The notes under the pieces are model-generated. The model was given only the letters and a program-made list of their open reading frames with translations. It had not been told where the DNA came from and ran no database searches. The translations under genes and the position numbers were made by a program. Positions 48,039-57,276 of a stretch of 64,000 bases of DNA are shown piece by piece. Within the stretch, counting starts at the first letter, position 1; each line of letters starts with the position of its first letter. This DNA is from Faeciplasma sp045660445 (GTDB taxonomy: Bacteria; Bacillota; Clostridia; Oscillospirales; Ruminococcaceae), in the NCBI GenBank assembly GCA_045660445.1, contig JAZRDR010000016.1, positions 23,513-87,512 of the forward strand. Direction: 5' to 3'.

Positions 48039-49397
48039 TTATATCGTCTTCAAATTCTTTATTAAATCATCAATAGTTTCTTTAAGGTCGTGATTCTGAG
48101 ACATCATCTTTTTAACGTCGGAATAAGAAATAGTCATTGTCGAGTGATTTCTGTGGAATTCGTTTCCGATAGCGTCGAATGACATTCCGCTCTTAACCTC
48201 GCGGATTATGTAGATTGCAACCTTTCTTGCTAACGATATCTGTGCGTTGCGGTTTGCAGAACGCATATCGTCAGCAGTAACGCCGAAGGCTGCACCAACG
48301 TCGTTCAAAATGCGTTCGACAGTGATTTCGGCAGGCTGAGAATCAATAAGTGTTTCTTTAATAACACGCTGAGCCATCGAGATCGAAGGGGATTCGTTAG
48401 AGAACATTGTAAGTCCCTTGATCTTGTTAACTGCACCTTCAAGCTGGCGGATGTTGTTTTTGATCTTCTCGGCGATGATCCTTGCAACACCCTCGGGCAA
48501 ATTAAGATCCAAAAGCTCTGCTTTTCTTTGAACGATTGCCATTCTGGTTTCGAAATCCGGTGGCTGAACGTCAGCCTGAACGCCCAAGGTGAAGCGTGTT
48601 TTAATTCTTTCCTCTAACTTTTTAATTCTGTTGGGAGAGATGTCCGAGGTTAAAACGACCTGCTTTCCTCTTTCATAAAGAGCGTTAAAGGTGTGGAAGA
48701 ACTCCTCCTGAGTCATTTCCTTGCCGGCAATGAACTGAATATCGTCGACCAAAAGGAAATCTGCCTTGCGATATTTCTCGTGGAAGGAGATAGTGTCCTT
48801 TTCGGAAACGGCACGGACAAGCTCGTTTGTAAAGCTTTCACCGGTGGTGTAAATAACGTTAAGGGTGGGATGATTCTTTTTAACCTCGTGTTCGATAGCA
48901 CGCAAGAGGTGAGTTTTACCAAGACCTGAATCACCGTAGATGAAAAGCGGGTTGAATACCGACATTCCAAGCTGATTTTTAAGGTTGTTCTTGCCCGATA
49001 CTGCAATGCAATAAGCATAAGCAAGCTCATTCGATTTGCCCTTGATGAAGTTTTCAAAGGTAAGGTCATAATCTGACTTGCGGTGATTTTCGATCAAGAT
49101 CTCCATCTGACGTTCGATCTCGTGGAAGCCGTCAGCCTTTTCATCACCTTTTAAGATGAATTCAACGTCAACTGTAAATCCCATTACCTCTTCAAAGGCT
49201 TTGATAAACGAGTCTTTAAAATATTCTTCAACAGTGGTTTTAACAAATTCACTTTCAGCGATGAGATAGGCGGTTTTGTGTTCAAGCTTTAAAGGCTCGA
49301 CTCTTGAGATCCAACGCTGATAGCTTATCTCGCTGACCTTTGGATCAGCCTGCATCACGCGGCGGACGTTTTCATATAATTCAAAGAATGAATCCAT
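48039..49397 (-). CDS. dnaA: Chromosomal replication initiator protein DnaA
   Basis: AAA+ initiator that opens the origin. 452 residues: domain I (SFFELYENVRRVMQADPKVSEISYQRWISRVEPL), AAA+ domain III (Walker A YGDSGLGKTHLL, Walker B FLLVDDIQFIAG, sensor 1 VLTSD) and DNA-binding domain IV. In domain IV the signature normally reading RDHTT reads RNHST (residues 416-420), and the PRQ before it reads ARK. The start at 49397 has AAAGGA ten bases upstream. It diverges from rpmH. Confidence 0.97.
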   Translation of the reverse strand: MDSFFELYENVRRVMQADPKVSEISYQRWISRVEPLKLEHKTAYLIAESEFVKTTVEEYFKDSFIKAFEEVMGFTVDVEFILKGDEKADGFHEIERQMEILIENHRKSDYDLTFENFIKGKSNELAYAYCIAVSGKNNLKNQLGMSVFNPLFIYGDSGLGKTHLLRAIEHEVKKNHPTLNVIYTTGESFTNELVRAVSEKDTISFHEKYRKADFLLVDDIQFIAGKEMTQEEFFHTFNALYERGKQVVLTSDISPNRIKKLEERIKTRFTLGVQADVQPPDFETRMAIVQRKAELLDLNLPEGVARIIAEKIKNNIRQLEGAVNKIKGLTMFSNESPSISMAQRVIKETLIDSQPAEITVERILNDVGAAFGVTADDMRSANRNAQISLARKVAIYIIREVKSGMSFDAIGNEFHRNHSTMTISYSDVKKMMSQNHDLKETIDDLIKNLKTI

Positions 49398-49635
49398 ATT
49401 TTTAAAAATTCCTTTCATAAAAAATGTTATTTCCGTGATAAAATATCCTCACACGGATCTATAGGCAGACAGTTTCCCATCATTGCATTTATACAAATAA
49501 GTATACTACATTTCTTCTTATTTTTCAAGAAAAATATATTATAAATAGTATAGTCAAATTTGTATATTTCAACGGACTTTTTATCTAATGTTAAGAAAAT
49601 AAATGGGTTAATCGGTGAAAAGTTTTGCTTATCTA
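49398..49635. other. oriC segment upstream of dnaA
   Basis: AT-rich non-coding DNA between divergent dnaA and rpmH. It contains one TTTCAACG motif (49567-49574) and no canonical DnaA box; CCTCACACGG near 49450 is only a weak resemblance. The dnaA promoter could not be fixed. Confidence 0.5.
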
Positions 49636-49665
49636 TTGACAATTGCCTTTAATGTGATGTATAAT
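49636..49665 (+). promoter_or_regulatory. Sigma-A promoter of rpmH-rnpA
   Basis: TTGACA (49636-49641), 18 bases, TATAAT (49660-49665), 107 bases before rpmH. Confidence 0.8.
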
Positions 49666-49772
49666 GCTAAATTGCAAGGGTATCAAGACTGAAATTTTGT
49701 GTTTCAGCGAGTTTGCCCATAACAAATATGGACATTGCCATATGACTATATATGACAAGGAGGCAAGCGAAA

Positions 49773-49916
49773 ATGGCTCAGATTAAAAGAACATATCAGC
49801 CCAAGAAGATCCACAGAAAAAAAGAGCACGGTTTCTTTAAGAGAATGGCTACTAAGAACGGTCGTAAGGTTTTGGCTCGCAGACGCGCTAAGGGCAGAGC
49901 AAAACTTACCTACTAA
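49773..49916 (+). CDS. rpmH: 50S ribosomal protein L34
   Basis: 47-residue basic ribosomal protein, sequence beginning MAQIKRTYQPKKIHRKKEHG and ending GRAKLTY; diagnostic ATKNGRKVLARRRAKGR. A GACAAGGAGG ribosome site lies upstream. First gene of the right-hand origin block rpmH-rnpA-yidD-yidC-khpB. Confidence 0.97.
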   Translation: MAQIKRTYQPKKIHRKKEHGFFKRMATKNGRKVLARRRAKGRAKLTY

Positions 49917-49947
49917 TCTTTATTAAGACCCGTTTTGTGAGGTCTAT

Positions 49948-49976
49948 GACCGCAAAGGCTTTGCGGTCTTTCTTTT
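49948..49976 (+). terminator. Attenuating terminator between rpmH and rnpA
   Basis: Perfect GACCGCAAAG-G-CTTTGCGGTC stem followed by TTTCTTTTT. It would give more L34 than RnpA. Confidence 0.85.
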
Positions 49977-50016
49977 TAGTAACGCTTTTTTCAATTTTGT
50001 TTTACAGGTGGCTATA

Positions 50017-50352
50017 ATGTTATTCACTGAGATCTTAAAAGACTCTAAGGTTTTTTTAAAGCTTTACAGAAAAGGCAAGTTCGTTGCCTGCGACAGTGTG
50101 GTTGCATATTTTATGCCCAATAAGCTGCCTGTAAACAGACTTGGAATCACAGCCGGCAAAAAGCTTGGCAACGCAGTTACAAGAAACCGCGCCAAAAGGA
50201 TCCTTCGCGAGGGGTATCGGCAGAAAGAAATGCTTTTCCCGATAGGATATGATATCGTTATTGTGGCCCGCGAAGGAATTAAAGACAAAAAATCGACGGA
50301 GCTGAGCGGTTATTTCAATCGGCTCGCAAAAGAAATGAACAAGGCAAAGTGA
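50017..50352 (+). CDS. rnpA: Ribonuclease P protein component
   Basis: Protein partner of the RNase P ribozyme in tRNA 5' maturation. 111 residues with the conserved RNR motif in GKKLGNAVTRNRAKRILREGYR (about 50-70) and YDIVIVAREG. The start at 50017 is used, with AGGTGG upstream; the GTG at 50008 overlaps that site. It overlaps yidD by four bases. Confidence 0.95.
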   Translation: MLFTEILKDSKVFLKLYRKGKFVACDSVVAYFMPNKLPVNRLGITAGKKLGNAVTRNRAKRILREGYRQKEMLFPIGYDIVIVAREGIKDKKSTELSGYFNRLAKEMNKAK

Positions 50353-50666
50353 AAAAGATAATTGAACTGTTAATTAAGTTTTACCGAAAAGTTATTTCCC
50401 CATTAAAACCGCCTTGCTGCAAATACTATCCGACTTGCTCGACATATGCTTTAACAGCCGTAAAAAAACACGGAGCGATAAAAGGCTCGATATTGGCTGT
50501 ATGGCGAATTTTAAGATGCAATCCATGGAGCATGGGCGGAGTTGATCATGTCCCCGAAAAATTTCATCTGTATACGTTAAAAGGGGAAAGAAAGAGAAAT
50601 CCCGATCTATATAACATCGACATCGACACTTCTTTTGAAGAAGTTGAAAATACGGAGGATAAATAA
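50349..50666 (+). CDS. yidD: Membrane protein insertion efficiency factor YidD
   Basis: 105-residue membrane-associated protein with the family cysteines (PPCCKYYPTCSTYALTAVKKHGAIKGSILAVWRILRCNPWSMGGVDHVP). Assists YidC. GTG start overlapping the rnpA stop; the stop shares one base with the yidC start. Confidence 0.94.
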   Translation: MKKIIELLIKFYRKVISPLKPPCCKYYPTCSTYALTAVKKHGAIKGSILAVWRILRCNPWSMGGVDHVPEKFHLYTLKGERKRNPDLYNIDIDTSFEEVENTEDK

Positions 50667-52033
50667 TGTTTAAAATTCTTGCTTGGCCATTTGGTAAGCT
50701 TTTGTGGCTTTGCTATTTGGTATTTAAAAACTATGGTTGGGCACTTTTGGTGTTCACACTTTTAATCAAGCTTATAATGCTTCCTTCTTCTGTTAAGCAG
50801 CAGAAGAGCATGGCAAAAATGCAAAGACTTAACCCCAAGCTCGAGCAGTTGAAGAAAAAATATGCAAACAACAAGGACAAGCTTAACGAAGCAACGATGG
50901 AGCTTTACAATCAGGAAAACGTTAACCCCATGGGCTCCTGCATGCCTATGCTTATCACCTTTGTTTTGCTCTTTGCTGTTATCGAGGTTGTTTATGCTCC
51001 TTTAACCTATATCTCCGGTATCGACACCGCAAAGATCGAAGCTGCAAACGTTACCGTAAGTGAATATTACACAGCAAGCTATGCTTTAAAGAACGACACC
51101 GACGAAGCATTTGGTGGCGACGGTATCACAATTGCTGAGCTTTCAGAGGCTGGCGTTGACGTAAGCGAAAGACTTATGACCTATAAGGACGTTGCAAAGC
51201 TTGGCGAGGATAAGGTTAAGGCTATTGCCCAGACCTTTATTGCTAACCCCGGTATGGATGAATACTTCACCGATACCACCAAGGTTTCGGACAGACTTAT
51301 TTCTGCCGGCAACACTTCAAGAGCAGAGCTTTTGGTTCTTTCTGTCGCAAGAGACTATCCTGCGTTATTTGACAGCGAGATCGCAAGCTTCTGTGATGAA
51401 TTTGACTATACCTTCTTTGGCATTTATTTGGGTGCTTACCCCAGCTGGAGCTCTATTCTCATAATTATCCCCATCCTTTCTTTGATCTCTCAGCTGGCAG
51501 TTACAATTATTTCGCAGTATTACAACAAGAAAAACGGTATGAGCTCGGGCAACTCGAGCATGACCACTATGCTTTACGTAATGCCGCTCTTCTCCTTCTG
51601 GATCGCTTTCAGCTTCCCTGCAGGACTTGGTATCTATTGGATCTTCCAGAGCGTTTTGTCGCTTGCTCAGACTGTTGCACTTAATATGTACTTCACCTCT
51701 GCAAGATTGGATAAGATCCTTGAAAAGGAAAGCAAGAAGGCAAGAAGAAAGCCCTCGATCTATCAGCAGGCACTTGAACAGCAGAAGGCTCGTTTGGCAG
51801 AGCTTAACGGCGGAGCTGCGCCCAAAAATGCACTTGAAGAAGCAGAGGATGACATTAAGCTTTCTAAATCCGAGCGTAAGGAGATCGAACGCTTGAAGAT
51901 CAACGAAGCAAGAGCTAAGCACTCCGAAATGTCGGGCGATGACGAATGCTATTCCCCCGAAGATCTTGAAAAGATCCGTGCCGCAAGAAAGCGCATGGCT
52001 GAAATGTTTGGAGACGAATATAAGGACGAATAA
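50666..52033 (+). CDS. yidC: Membrane protein insertase YidC (Oxa1 type) with large external insertion
   Basis: Inserts and folds membrane proteins. 455 residues: TM segment ALLVFTLLIKLIMLP, a coiled cytoplasmic loop (QRLNPKLEQLKKKYANNKDKLNEATMELY), TM2 (MLITFVLLFAVIEVVYAPL), then about 130 residues of predicted outside sequence (about 115-245), before TM3-5 (SILIIIPILSLISQLAVTI; MLYVMPLFSFWIAFSFPAGLGIYWIFQSVL). A long charged cytoplasmic tail follows, which can contact ribosomes. Unlike Bacillus SpoIIIJ there is no lipoprotein signal. Confidence 0.93.
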   Translation: MFKILAWPFGKLLWLCYLVFKNYGWALLVFTLLIKLIMLPSSVKQQKSMAKMQRLNPKLEQLKKKYANNKDKLNEATMELYNQENVNPMGSCMPMLITFVLLFAVIEVVYAPLTYISGIDTAKIEAANVTVSEYYTASYALKNDTDEAFGGDGITIAELSEAGVDVSERLMTYKDVAKLGEDKVKAIAQTFIANPGMDEYFTDTTKVSDRLISAGNTSRAELLVLSVARDYPALFDSEIASFCDEFDYTFFGIYLGAYPSWSSILIIIPILSLISQLAVTIISQYYNKKNGMSSGNSSMTTMLYVMPLFSFWIAFSFPAGLGIYWIFQSVLSLAQTVALNMYFTSARLDKILEKESKKARRKPSIYQQALEQQKARLAELNGGAAPKNALEEAEDDIKLSKSERKEIERLKINEARAKHSEMSGDDECYSPEDLEKIRAARKRMAEMFGDEYKDE

Positions 52034-52182
52034 CTGACAGTCGGTTAAAATTTTTGCCTCCATATATACTTCCAAAACGGGCGTGATTTGCACGCAAACG
52101 TACAAGCTTGAAGAAAATTTCTTCAAAAAACACCGTGGAGTCCAAAAGTTTTCCCTGTTATGATATAAAGGAGAGAAAAAAC

Positions 52183-52980
52183 GTGAAACAAATTTTTAAC
52201 GGAAAGACTGTCGACGAAGCTAAAGCTTTGGCTGTAAGCACTTTTAATGTCGACGAGTCGAGAATCACATTCACCGTTCTTGAAGAGCCTAAAAAGACTC
52301 TTTTCGGAATGAAGGGTGAAGCAAAAGTTGAAGCTGAATATGAGCTTACAAAGCCCGAGATCGCTGCAAACTATATCAAGAAAGTTATGGTTGCAATGGG
52401 TTACGAAACCCCTGAAATTGCTATTTCCGAAATCGACGGCGGTTCGCTTTTGGATATTTCCGGCGAAGGTGCTGACGGCATCATCGGCAGACGCGGCGAG
52501 GTTATTGATGCTATTCAGTATTTGGCATCCCTTACTTGCAACAAGACCAGCAAGGATTATTACAGAATTTCCACCGATTGCTGCGGCTTCAGAGAAAAGA
52601 GAAAGACTCAGCTTGAAGAGCTTGCAAAGAAGATGGTTGCAAAGGCAAAGAAGACCGGCAGAACCGTTGCGCTTGAGCCTATGAATCCTTATGAAAGAAG
52701 AATCATTCACGCTGCAGTAAGCGAGATCGAGGGTGCAACCTCTCGTTCCACTGGTGAAGAGCCTTACAGAAAGGTGCTTATCTCCTCGACAGAAAAGAGA
52801 AGCTATCGCGGTGGCGACAAGAACGACCGCAAGGGCGGACGCGGAAGAGGTCAAAGAAAGCCCAGAGAAGAATTCAAGGCAAGAAGCCTTGACATTTCCT
52901 CCTCGTTCGAGAAGGATTATAAGAAGCCGAAGCCCGAGGATGAGATCGGCTCGGGTCTCTATTCAAAGATTGAATTTTAA
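52183..52980 (+). CDS. khpB: KhpB/Jag RNA-binding protein
   Basis: 265 residues: Jag-N domain (KQIFNGKTVDEAKALAVSTFNVDESRITFTVLEEPKKTLFGMKGEAKVEAEY), KH domain with GADGIIGRRGEVIDAIQYLASL, and R3H domain (LEPMNPYERRIIHAAVSEIEGATSRSTGEEPYRKVLI), then a basic disordered tail. It is the partner of KhpA (5444-5677). GTG start at 52183 seven bases after AAAGGAGAG; an in-frame ATG at 52108 would add a non-family leader. Confidence 0.94.
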   Translation: MKQIFNGKTVDEAKALAVSTFNVDESRITFTVLEEPKKTLFGMKGEAKVEAEYELTKPEIAANYIKKVMVAMGYETPEIAISEIDGGSLLDISGEGADGIIGRRGEVIDAIQYLASLTCNKTSKDYYRISTDCCGFREKRKTQLEELAKKMVAKAKKTGRTVALEPMNPYERRIIHAAVSEIEGATSRSTGEEPYRKVLISSTEKRSYRGGDKNDRKGGRGRGQRKPREEFKARSLDISSSFEKDYKKPKPEDEIGSGLYSKIEF

Positions 52981-52987
52981 TGTATGG

Positions 52988-53011
52988 GCGGCTTTCCTGA
53001 TGGAGAGCCGC
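52988..53011 (+). terminator. Hairpin between khpB and mnmE
   Basis: GCGGCT/AGCCGC stem followed by TTATT; at best a weak terminator. Confidence 0.4.
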
Positions 53012-53050
53012 TTATTGCGCTTTAAAACAAAACCCAAGGAGAGTGAAAAA

Positions 53051-54406
53051 ATGAGCACTGTTTGCGCTATTTCGACAGCACAGGCTGTCGGCGGAATATC
53101 TCTTATCCGCCTTAGCGGAGAGAGGGCGACTCAGATTGCCGATGAGATTTTTGTATCCTTTGACGGAATGCGTGTTTCGGATATGGCAGGACATACCTGC
53201 AAATACGGCCGCATTGTATCCAACGGCGAAATTTTGGATGACGTGTTGCTTACAGTTTTTATCGCTCCCAGAAGCTATACCGGTGAGGATACCGTTGAAA
53301 TATCCTGTCACGGCGGACTTTATGTAACAAAGCGTGTTTTGCGCGCTTGCATCGATCATGGCGCCGAGCCTGCTGCCGCAGGTGAGTTCACAAAGCGTGC
53401 GTTTTTAAACGGCAAGCTTTCGCTGACCGAGGCCGAGGGTGTTGCCGATATAATTTCCGCTCAGGGTGAAAGCACACTTAAAAGCGCCAACCTTATGCAC
53501 GAGGGTGAGCTTTATAAATCCGCAAGAGGAGTTTGCGACAAGCTTGTTAACATTCTTGGCTCGCTTGCCGCGTGGACAGATTATCCCGATGAGGACATCC
53601 CCGAAACAGATGATGCCTCGCTTTTGTTAACACTTAGCGAGTGCCACAAAAAGCTTGAAAAAATTCTTTCCGATTATGACTCGGGCAGAATTTTCAGAGA
53701 GGGAATTGACACCGCAATCGTTGGCAAGCCAAACGTTGGAAAGTCGACTCTTATGAATGCTCTCTTGGGATATGAAAGAAGTATCGTAACATCTGTTGCA
53801 GGAACGACGAGAGATATCGTTGAAGAATCGGTTCGATTGGGCGACGTTATTTTGAGATTAAGCGACACGGCAGGAATTCACGAATCATTAGACGAGGTTG
53901 AATCTATCGGTGTTGATTTGGCGAAGAAAAAGATCGACTCGGCAGAGCTTATCCTTTGTGTGCTCGATGGCTCACGCGAGCTTGACGAAAACGACCTTGC
54001 ACTTTTAAAATCTATTGAAAACAGAAGGCACATCGTGCTTGTAAACAAGTCGGATATGCCGCAAAATATAAACACAGAGTATATTAATGATAAAAATATA
54101 CTTTATGTATCAGCAAAAGAGCGTAATGGGCTTGAAAAACTTCGTGAAAAGGTGTTTGATCTGTTCAGACTGTCACACTATGATGACTCGCCTGCGGTGT
54201 TCGCAAACGAGCGTCAGAAGCTTTGCTGTGAAAGAGCGTTAAAGCACGTTAAGCTTGCTCACGATGCTTTGATGATGGGATTAACACTTGACGCTGTTAC
54301 TATCGACATAGACGAAGCGGCAAATTCGCTTTTAGAGCTTACCGGTGAAAAGGCGACAGAGGCTGTGGTGGACGATGTGTTCAGCCGCTTCTGTGTCGGG
54401 AAATAA
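53051..54406 (+). CDS. mnmE: tRNA modification GTPase MnmE (TrmE)
   Basis: With MnmG makes the cmnm5 modification of wobble uridine 34. 451 residues: N domain (TVCAISTAQAVGGISLIRLSG), helical domain, G domain (GKPNVGKSTLMNALLGYERSIVTSVAGTTRD, near 225; DTAGIHESLDEVE; NKSD) and the C-terminal FCVGK with the catalytic Cys. ATG at 53051 after AAGGAGAG; the open frame extends upstream inside khpB without meaning. Confidence 0.96.
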   Translation: MSTVCAISTAQAVGGISLIRLSGERATQIADEIFVSFDGMRVSDMAGHTCKYGRIVSNGEILDDVLLTVFIAPRSYTGEDTVEISCHGGLYVTKRVLRACIDHGAEPAAAGEFTKRAFLNGKLSLTEAEGVADIISAQGESTLKSANLMHEGELYKSARGVCDKLVNILGSLAAWTDYPDEDIPETDDASLLLTLSECHKKLEKILSDYDSGRIFREGIDTAIVGKPNVGKSTLMNALLGYERSIVTSVAGTTRDIVEESVRLGDVILRLSDTAGIHESLDEVESIGVDLAKKKIDSAELILCVLDGSRELDENDLALLKSIENRRHIVLVNKSDMPQNINTEYINDKNILYVSAKERNGLEKLREKVFDLFRLSHYDDSPAVFANERQKLCCERALKHVKLAHDALMMGLTLDAVTIDIDEAANSLLELTGEKATEAVVDDVFSRFCVGK

Positions 54407-54498
54407 CCGCGGTTGAGGATTTATATCCGAAAAATACAATACAAATCGAAATATTAGATGTTAATTATACTTTAAGTATATAGAAAAGGACTGATTTC

Positions 54499-56397
54499 AT
54501 GCACTATTTAGGTGAATATGACTATATAGTTGTTGGTGCAGGCCACGCCGGAGTTGAGGCTGCGCTTTGCGGCGCACGCTTGGGACTTAAGGTTGCGCTG
54601 TTCACGATCACCCTCGACGCGATTGCAAATATGCCCTGCAACCCCTCTATCGGCGGAACTGCAAAGGGCCACTTGGTGCGCGAGATCGACGCTTTGGGCG
54701 GTGAGATGGGCAAGGCGGCTGACGCTACTTTTTTGCAAAGCCGTATCTTAAACCTTGGTAAAGGCCCTGCCGTTCACAGCCTTAGAGTTCAGTCTGACAG
54801 AGTAAAATATCATACATACATGAAAAAAGTGTGCGAGGCTCAGCCGAATCTTGAAATCAAGCAAGCTGAAATTATCAGCATCGAGCTTGACGAGTCGGGC
54901 GCTGTTTGCGGCATAACAACCAAGCTTGGCACAAAATATAAAACCAAGGCTGTTATCATCTGCACGGGAACTTATTTGGGCGGAGTTATCCACGTTGGTG
55001 AGGTTTCTTATGAATCCGGCCCTGATGCCACCCTCCCCGCAAAGGGACTTACTGATTGCCTTATCGACATGGGCATTACCATGCGTCGTTTCAAAACGGG
55101 AACTCCTGCAAGAGTTCACCGCAGAAGCATTGATTTCTCAAAGCTTGAGGTTCAGAACGGCGACGATAAGATCGTTCCTTTCTCGTTTGAAACAAAGGGC
55201 GAGATGAAAAATACTGTTAGCTGTTATATCAGCTATACCAATGAAAACACCCACAAGGTTATTTTAGATAATCTCCATCGCTCGCCGCTGTATTCGGGAA
55301 GGATCGAGGGTATCGGTCCGCGTTATTGCCCCTCGATCGAGGATAAGATAGTAAGATTCTCCGACAAGCCCCGCCATCAGCTTTTTATTGAGCCGATGGG
55401 CGTTGATACCGACGAGTTCTATTTGCAGGGAATGTCATCAAGCTTGCCAGAAGAGGTTCAGCTTGAATTCTTGCGAACTATTGAGGGGCTTGAAAACGTT
55501 GAGATAATGCGAAACGCTTATGCTATCGAATATGACTGCTGCGATTCTACCGAGCTTTTGCCAACGTTAGAGTTTAAGAAAATATCGGGACTTTACGGCG
55601 CAGGGCAGTTTAACGGCACCTCGGGCTATGAAGAAGCGGCTGCACAGGGGCTTATTGCAGGTATAAATGCCGCAAATAAAATTTTGGGCAAAAAGCCGTT
55701 TGTTTTGGATAGAGCATCTTCATATATCGGAACTCTTATCGACGACCTTGTTACCAAGGGAGTTATGGACCCTTATCGAATGATGACCTCTCGAAGTGAA
55801 TATAGACTTCTTTTGCGTGAGGATAATGCCGACGAGAGATTGACTCCTTTTGGATATGAGCTTGGACTTATTTCAAAAGAGCGTTATGACAGACTTTTGG
55901 ACAAGCTGTCTAAAATTGAGGCTGAGGTTGAGCGTCTTGAGCACTTTAACATCGGCCCCAGCAAAGAGCTTTCAGACTATCTTGTTTCATGTGGAACAGA
56001 GCCGATAACAAACGGCTCGACTTTGGCTAAGCTTTTAAAGCGCCCGCAGGTGACTTATGAAGGCTTGAAGGTTGTTGACCCCGCACGCCCCGAGCTTGAG
56101 GACGAGGTTAAGGAGCAGGTCGAGCTTAGAATCAAGTATGAGGGTTATATTGCCATTCAGCTTGAGCAGGTTGAGGCAATGAGAAAGCTTGAAGCTAAAT
56201 CCTTGCCTGAAAACGTTGATTATAAATCTATAAGAGGATTAAGATTAGAGGCGCAGGAAAAGCTTGATAAGATAAGACCTTTAAGCATCGGTCAGGCATC
56301 AAGAATTTCAGGTGTTAACCCCGCCGACGTTTCTGTTTTGCTTATCTGGCTTGAGCAGGAAAAGAGAAAGGAAAAAGAAAATGAATCTGATCAATAA
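54499..56397 (+). CDS. mnmG: tRNA uridine 5-carboxymethylaminomethyl modification enzyme MnmG (GidA)
   Basis: FAD-dependent partner of MnmE. 632 residues with DYIVVGAGHAGVEAALCGARLG at the N terminus, NPSIGGTAKGHLVREIDALGG, FKTGTPARVHRRSID and GLYGAGQFNGTSGYEEAAAQGL. AAAGGA precedes the ATG. Overlaps rsmG by 17 bases. Confidence 0.96.
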   Translation: MHYLGEYDYIVVGAGHAGVEAALCGARLGLKVALFTITLDAIANMPCNPSIGGTAKGHLVREIDALGGEMGKAADATFLQSRILNLGKGPAVHSLRVQSDRVKYHTYMKKVCEAQPNLEIKQAEIISIELDESGAVCGITTKLGTKYKTKAVIICTGTYLGGVIHVGEVSYESGPDATLPAKGLTDCLIDMGITMRRFKTGTPARVHRRSIDFSKLEVQNGDDKIVPFSFETKGEMKNTVSCYISYTNENTHKVILDNLHRSPLYSGRIEGIGPRYCPSIEDKIVRFSDKPRHQLFIEPMGVDTDEFYLQGMSSSLPEEVQLEFLRTIEGLENVEIMRNAYAIEYDCCDSTELLPTLEFKKISGLYGAGQFNGTSGYEEAAAQGLIAGINAANKILGKKPFVLDRASSYIGTLIDDLVTKGVMDPYRMMTSRSEYRLLLREDNADERLTPFGYELGLISKERYDRLLDKLSKIEAEVERLEHFNIGPSKELSDYLVSCGTEPITNGSTLAKLLKRPQVTYEGLKVVDPARPELEDEVKEQVELRIKYEGYIAIQLEQVEAMRKLEAKSLPENVDYKSIRGLRLEAQEKLDKIRPLSIGQASRISGVNPADVSVLLIWLEQEKRKEKENESDQ

Positions 56398-57094
56398 AGA
56401 TGAATTTATAAAGCTCTTTTCGGATGAAAATATTGAAATAAGTGAGGAGCAGTATGACAAGTTTGCAAAATATGCCGATTTGCTTGTCGAGTGGAACGAA
56501 AAGATAAATCTTACTGCTATTACAGATCCCGAGGGGATAGCTGTTAAGCATTTTTTGGACAGCGTTTTGCCTTTTAAAATGTTTGATATCCCCGAAAATG
56601 CATCTGTTATCGACGTTGGCACGGGAGCAGGATTCCCCGGAATTCCAATGAAGATAATGCGCGAGGATTTGAACCTTACACTTATGGACAGTCTTAACAA
56701 GCGAGTTAACTTTTTAAGCGAGGTTTGCTCTTGCATCGGAATCACTGCCGATTGCACTCACGAGCGTGCCGAGGATTCGGGCGCAGGCGAAAAGCGCGAG
56801 AAGTTTGATATAGCAACCGCAAGAGCAGTTGCAAGGCTTTCAGTCTTGGCGGAATATTGCCTGCCGTTTGTTAAAATCGGCGGAGCATTCGTTGCTTTGA
56901 AGGGCGCCGACTGCGGTGAGGAGATAAAATCTGCCTATACAGCTATCAAAACCCTTGGCGGAAAGACAGAAAAGGTTATTGAATATACCTTGCCGACAGG
57001 GGACAAGCGCACTTTGGTTATCATTAGAAAGATCGCGCCCACACCCAAGGCATATCCGAGACCGAAGGGAAAAATGAACAAGAAACCTCTGTAA
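56381..57094 (+). CDS. rsmG: 16S rRNA (guanine527-N7)-methyltransferase RsmG (GidB)
   Basis: SAM-dependent enzyme modifying G527 near the decoding site; loss gives low-level streptomycin resistance in other bacteria. 237 residues with FADLLVEWNEKINLTAITDPEGIAVKHFLDS-type N terminus, VIDVGTGAGFPGIPMKI (SAM site) and ATARAVARLSVLAEYCLP. ATG at 56381 after AAAGGAAA, inside the end of mnmG. Confidence 0.95.
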   Translation: MNLINKDEFIKLFSDENIEISEEQYDKFAKYADLLVEWNEKINLTAITDPEGIAVKHFLDSVLPFKMFDIPENASVIDVGTGAGFPGIPMKIMREDLNLTLMDSLNKRVNFLSEVCSCIGITADCTHERAEDSGAGEKREKFDIATARAVARLSVLAEYCLPFVKIGGAFVALKGADCGEEIKSAYTAIKTLGGKTEKVIEYTLPTGDKRTLVIIRKIAPTPKAYPRPKGKMNKKPL

Positions 57095-57140
57095 AATTTA
57101 TCGCAGGAACGCTTATTTCCCAACAGAATAATTTGCAAAA

Positions 57141-57168
57141 TGCCGCCGAAAAAGTGCGGCATTTTTTT
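57141..57168 (+). terminator. Terminator of rsmG
   Basis: TGCCGC-CGAAAAAGT-GCGGCA followed by seven T. Confidence 0.88.
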
Positions 57169-57276
57169 ATTTGCAGGGATTGAGCAAGATGTGTGGCGGT
57201 TTATTTGTGTGGAAATATATGTAAATATATGGTAGCATAAAAGAAAAAGGACCTTAAAAAGAAAGGAAATATCAAT

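Noticed and set aside
49440..49460. TATCCTCACACGG upstream of dnaA as a DnaA box
   Set aside because: It needs an inserted base to match TTATCCACA and is single; the TTTCAAC motif is much better supported.
52183..52193. ACGTGAAACA at the khpB start as a parS half-site
   Set aside because: The left half does not match, and the GTG is the khpB start codon.
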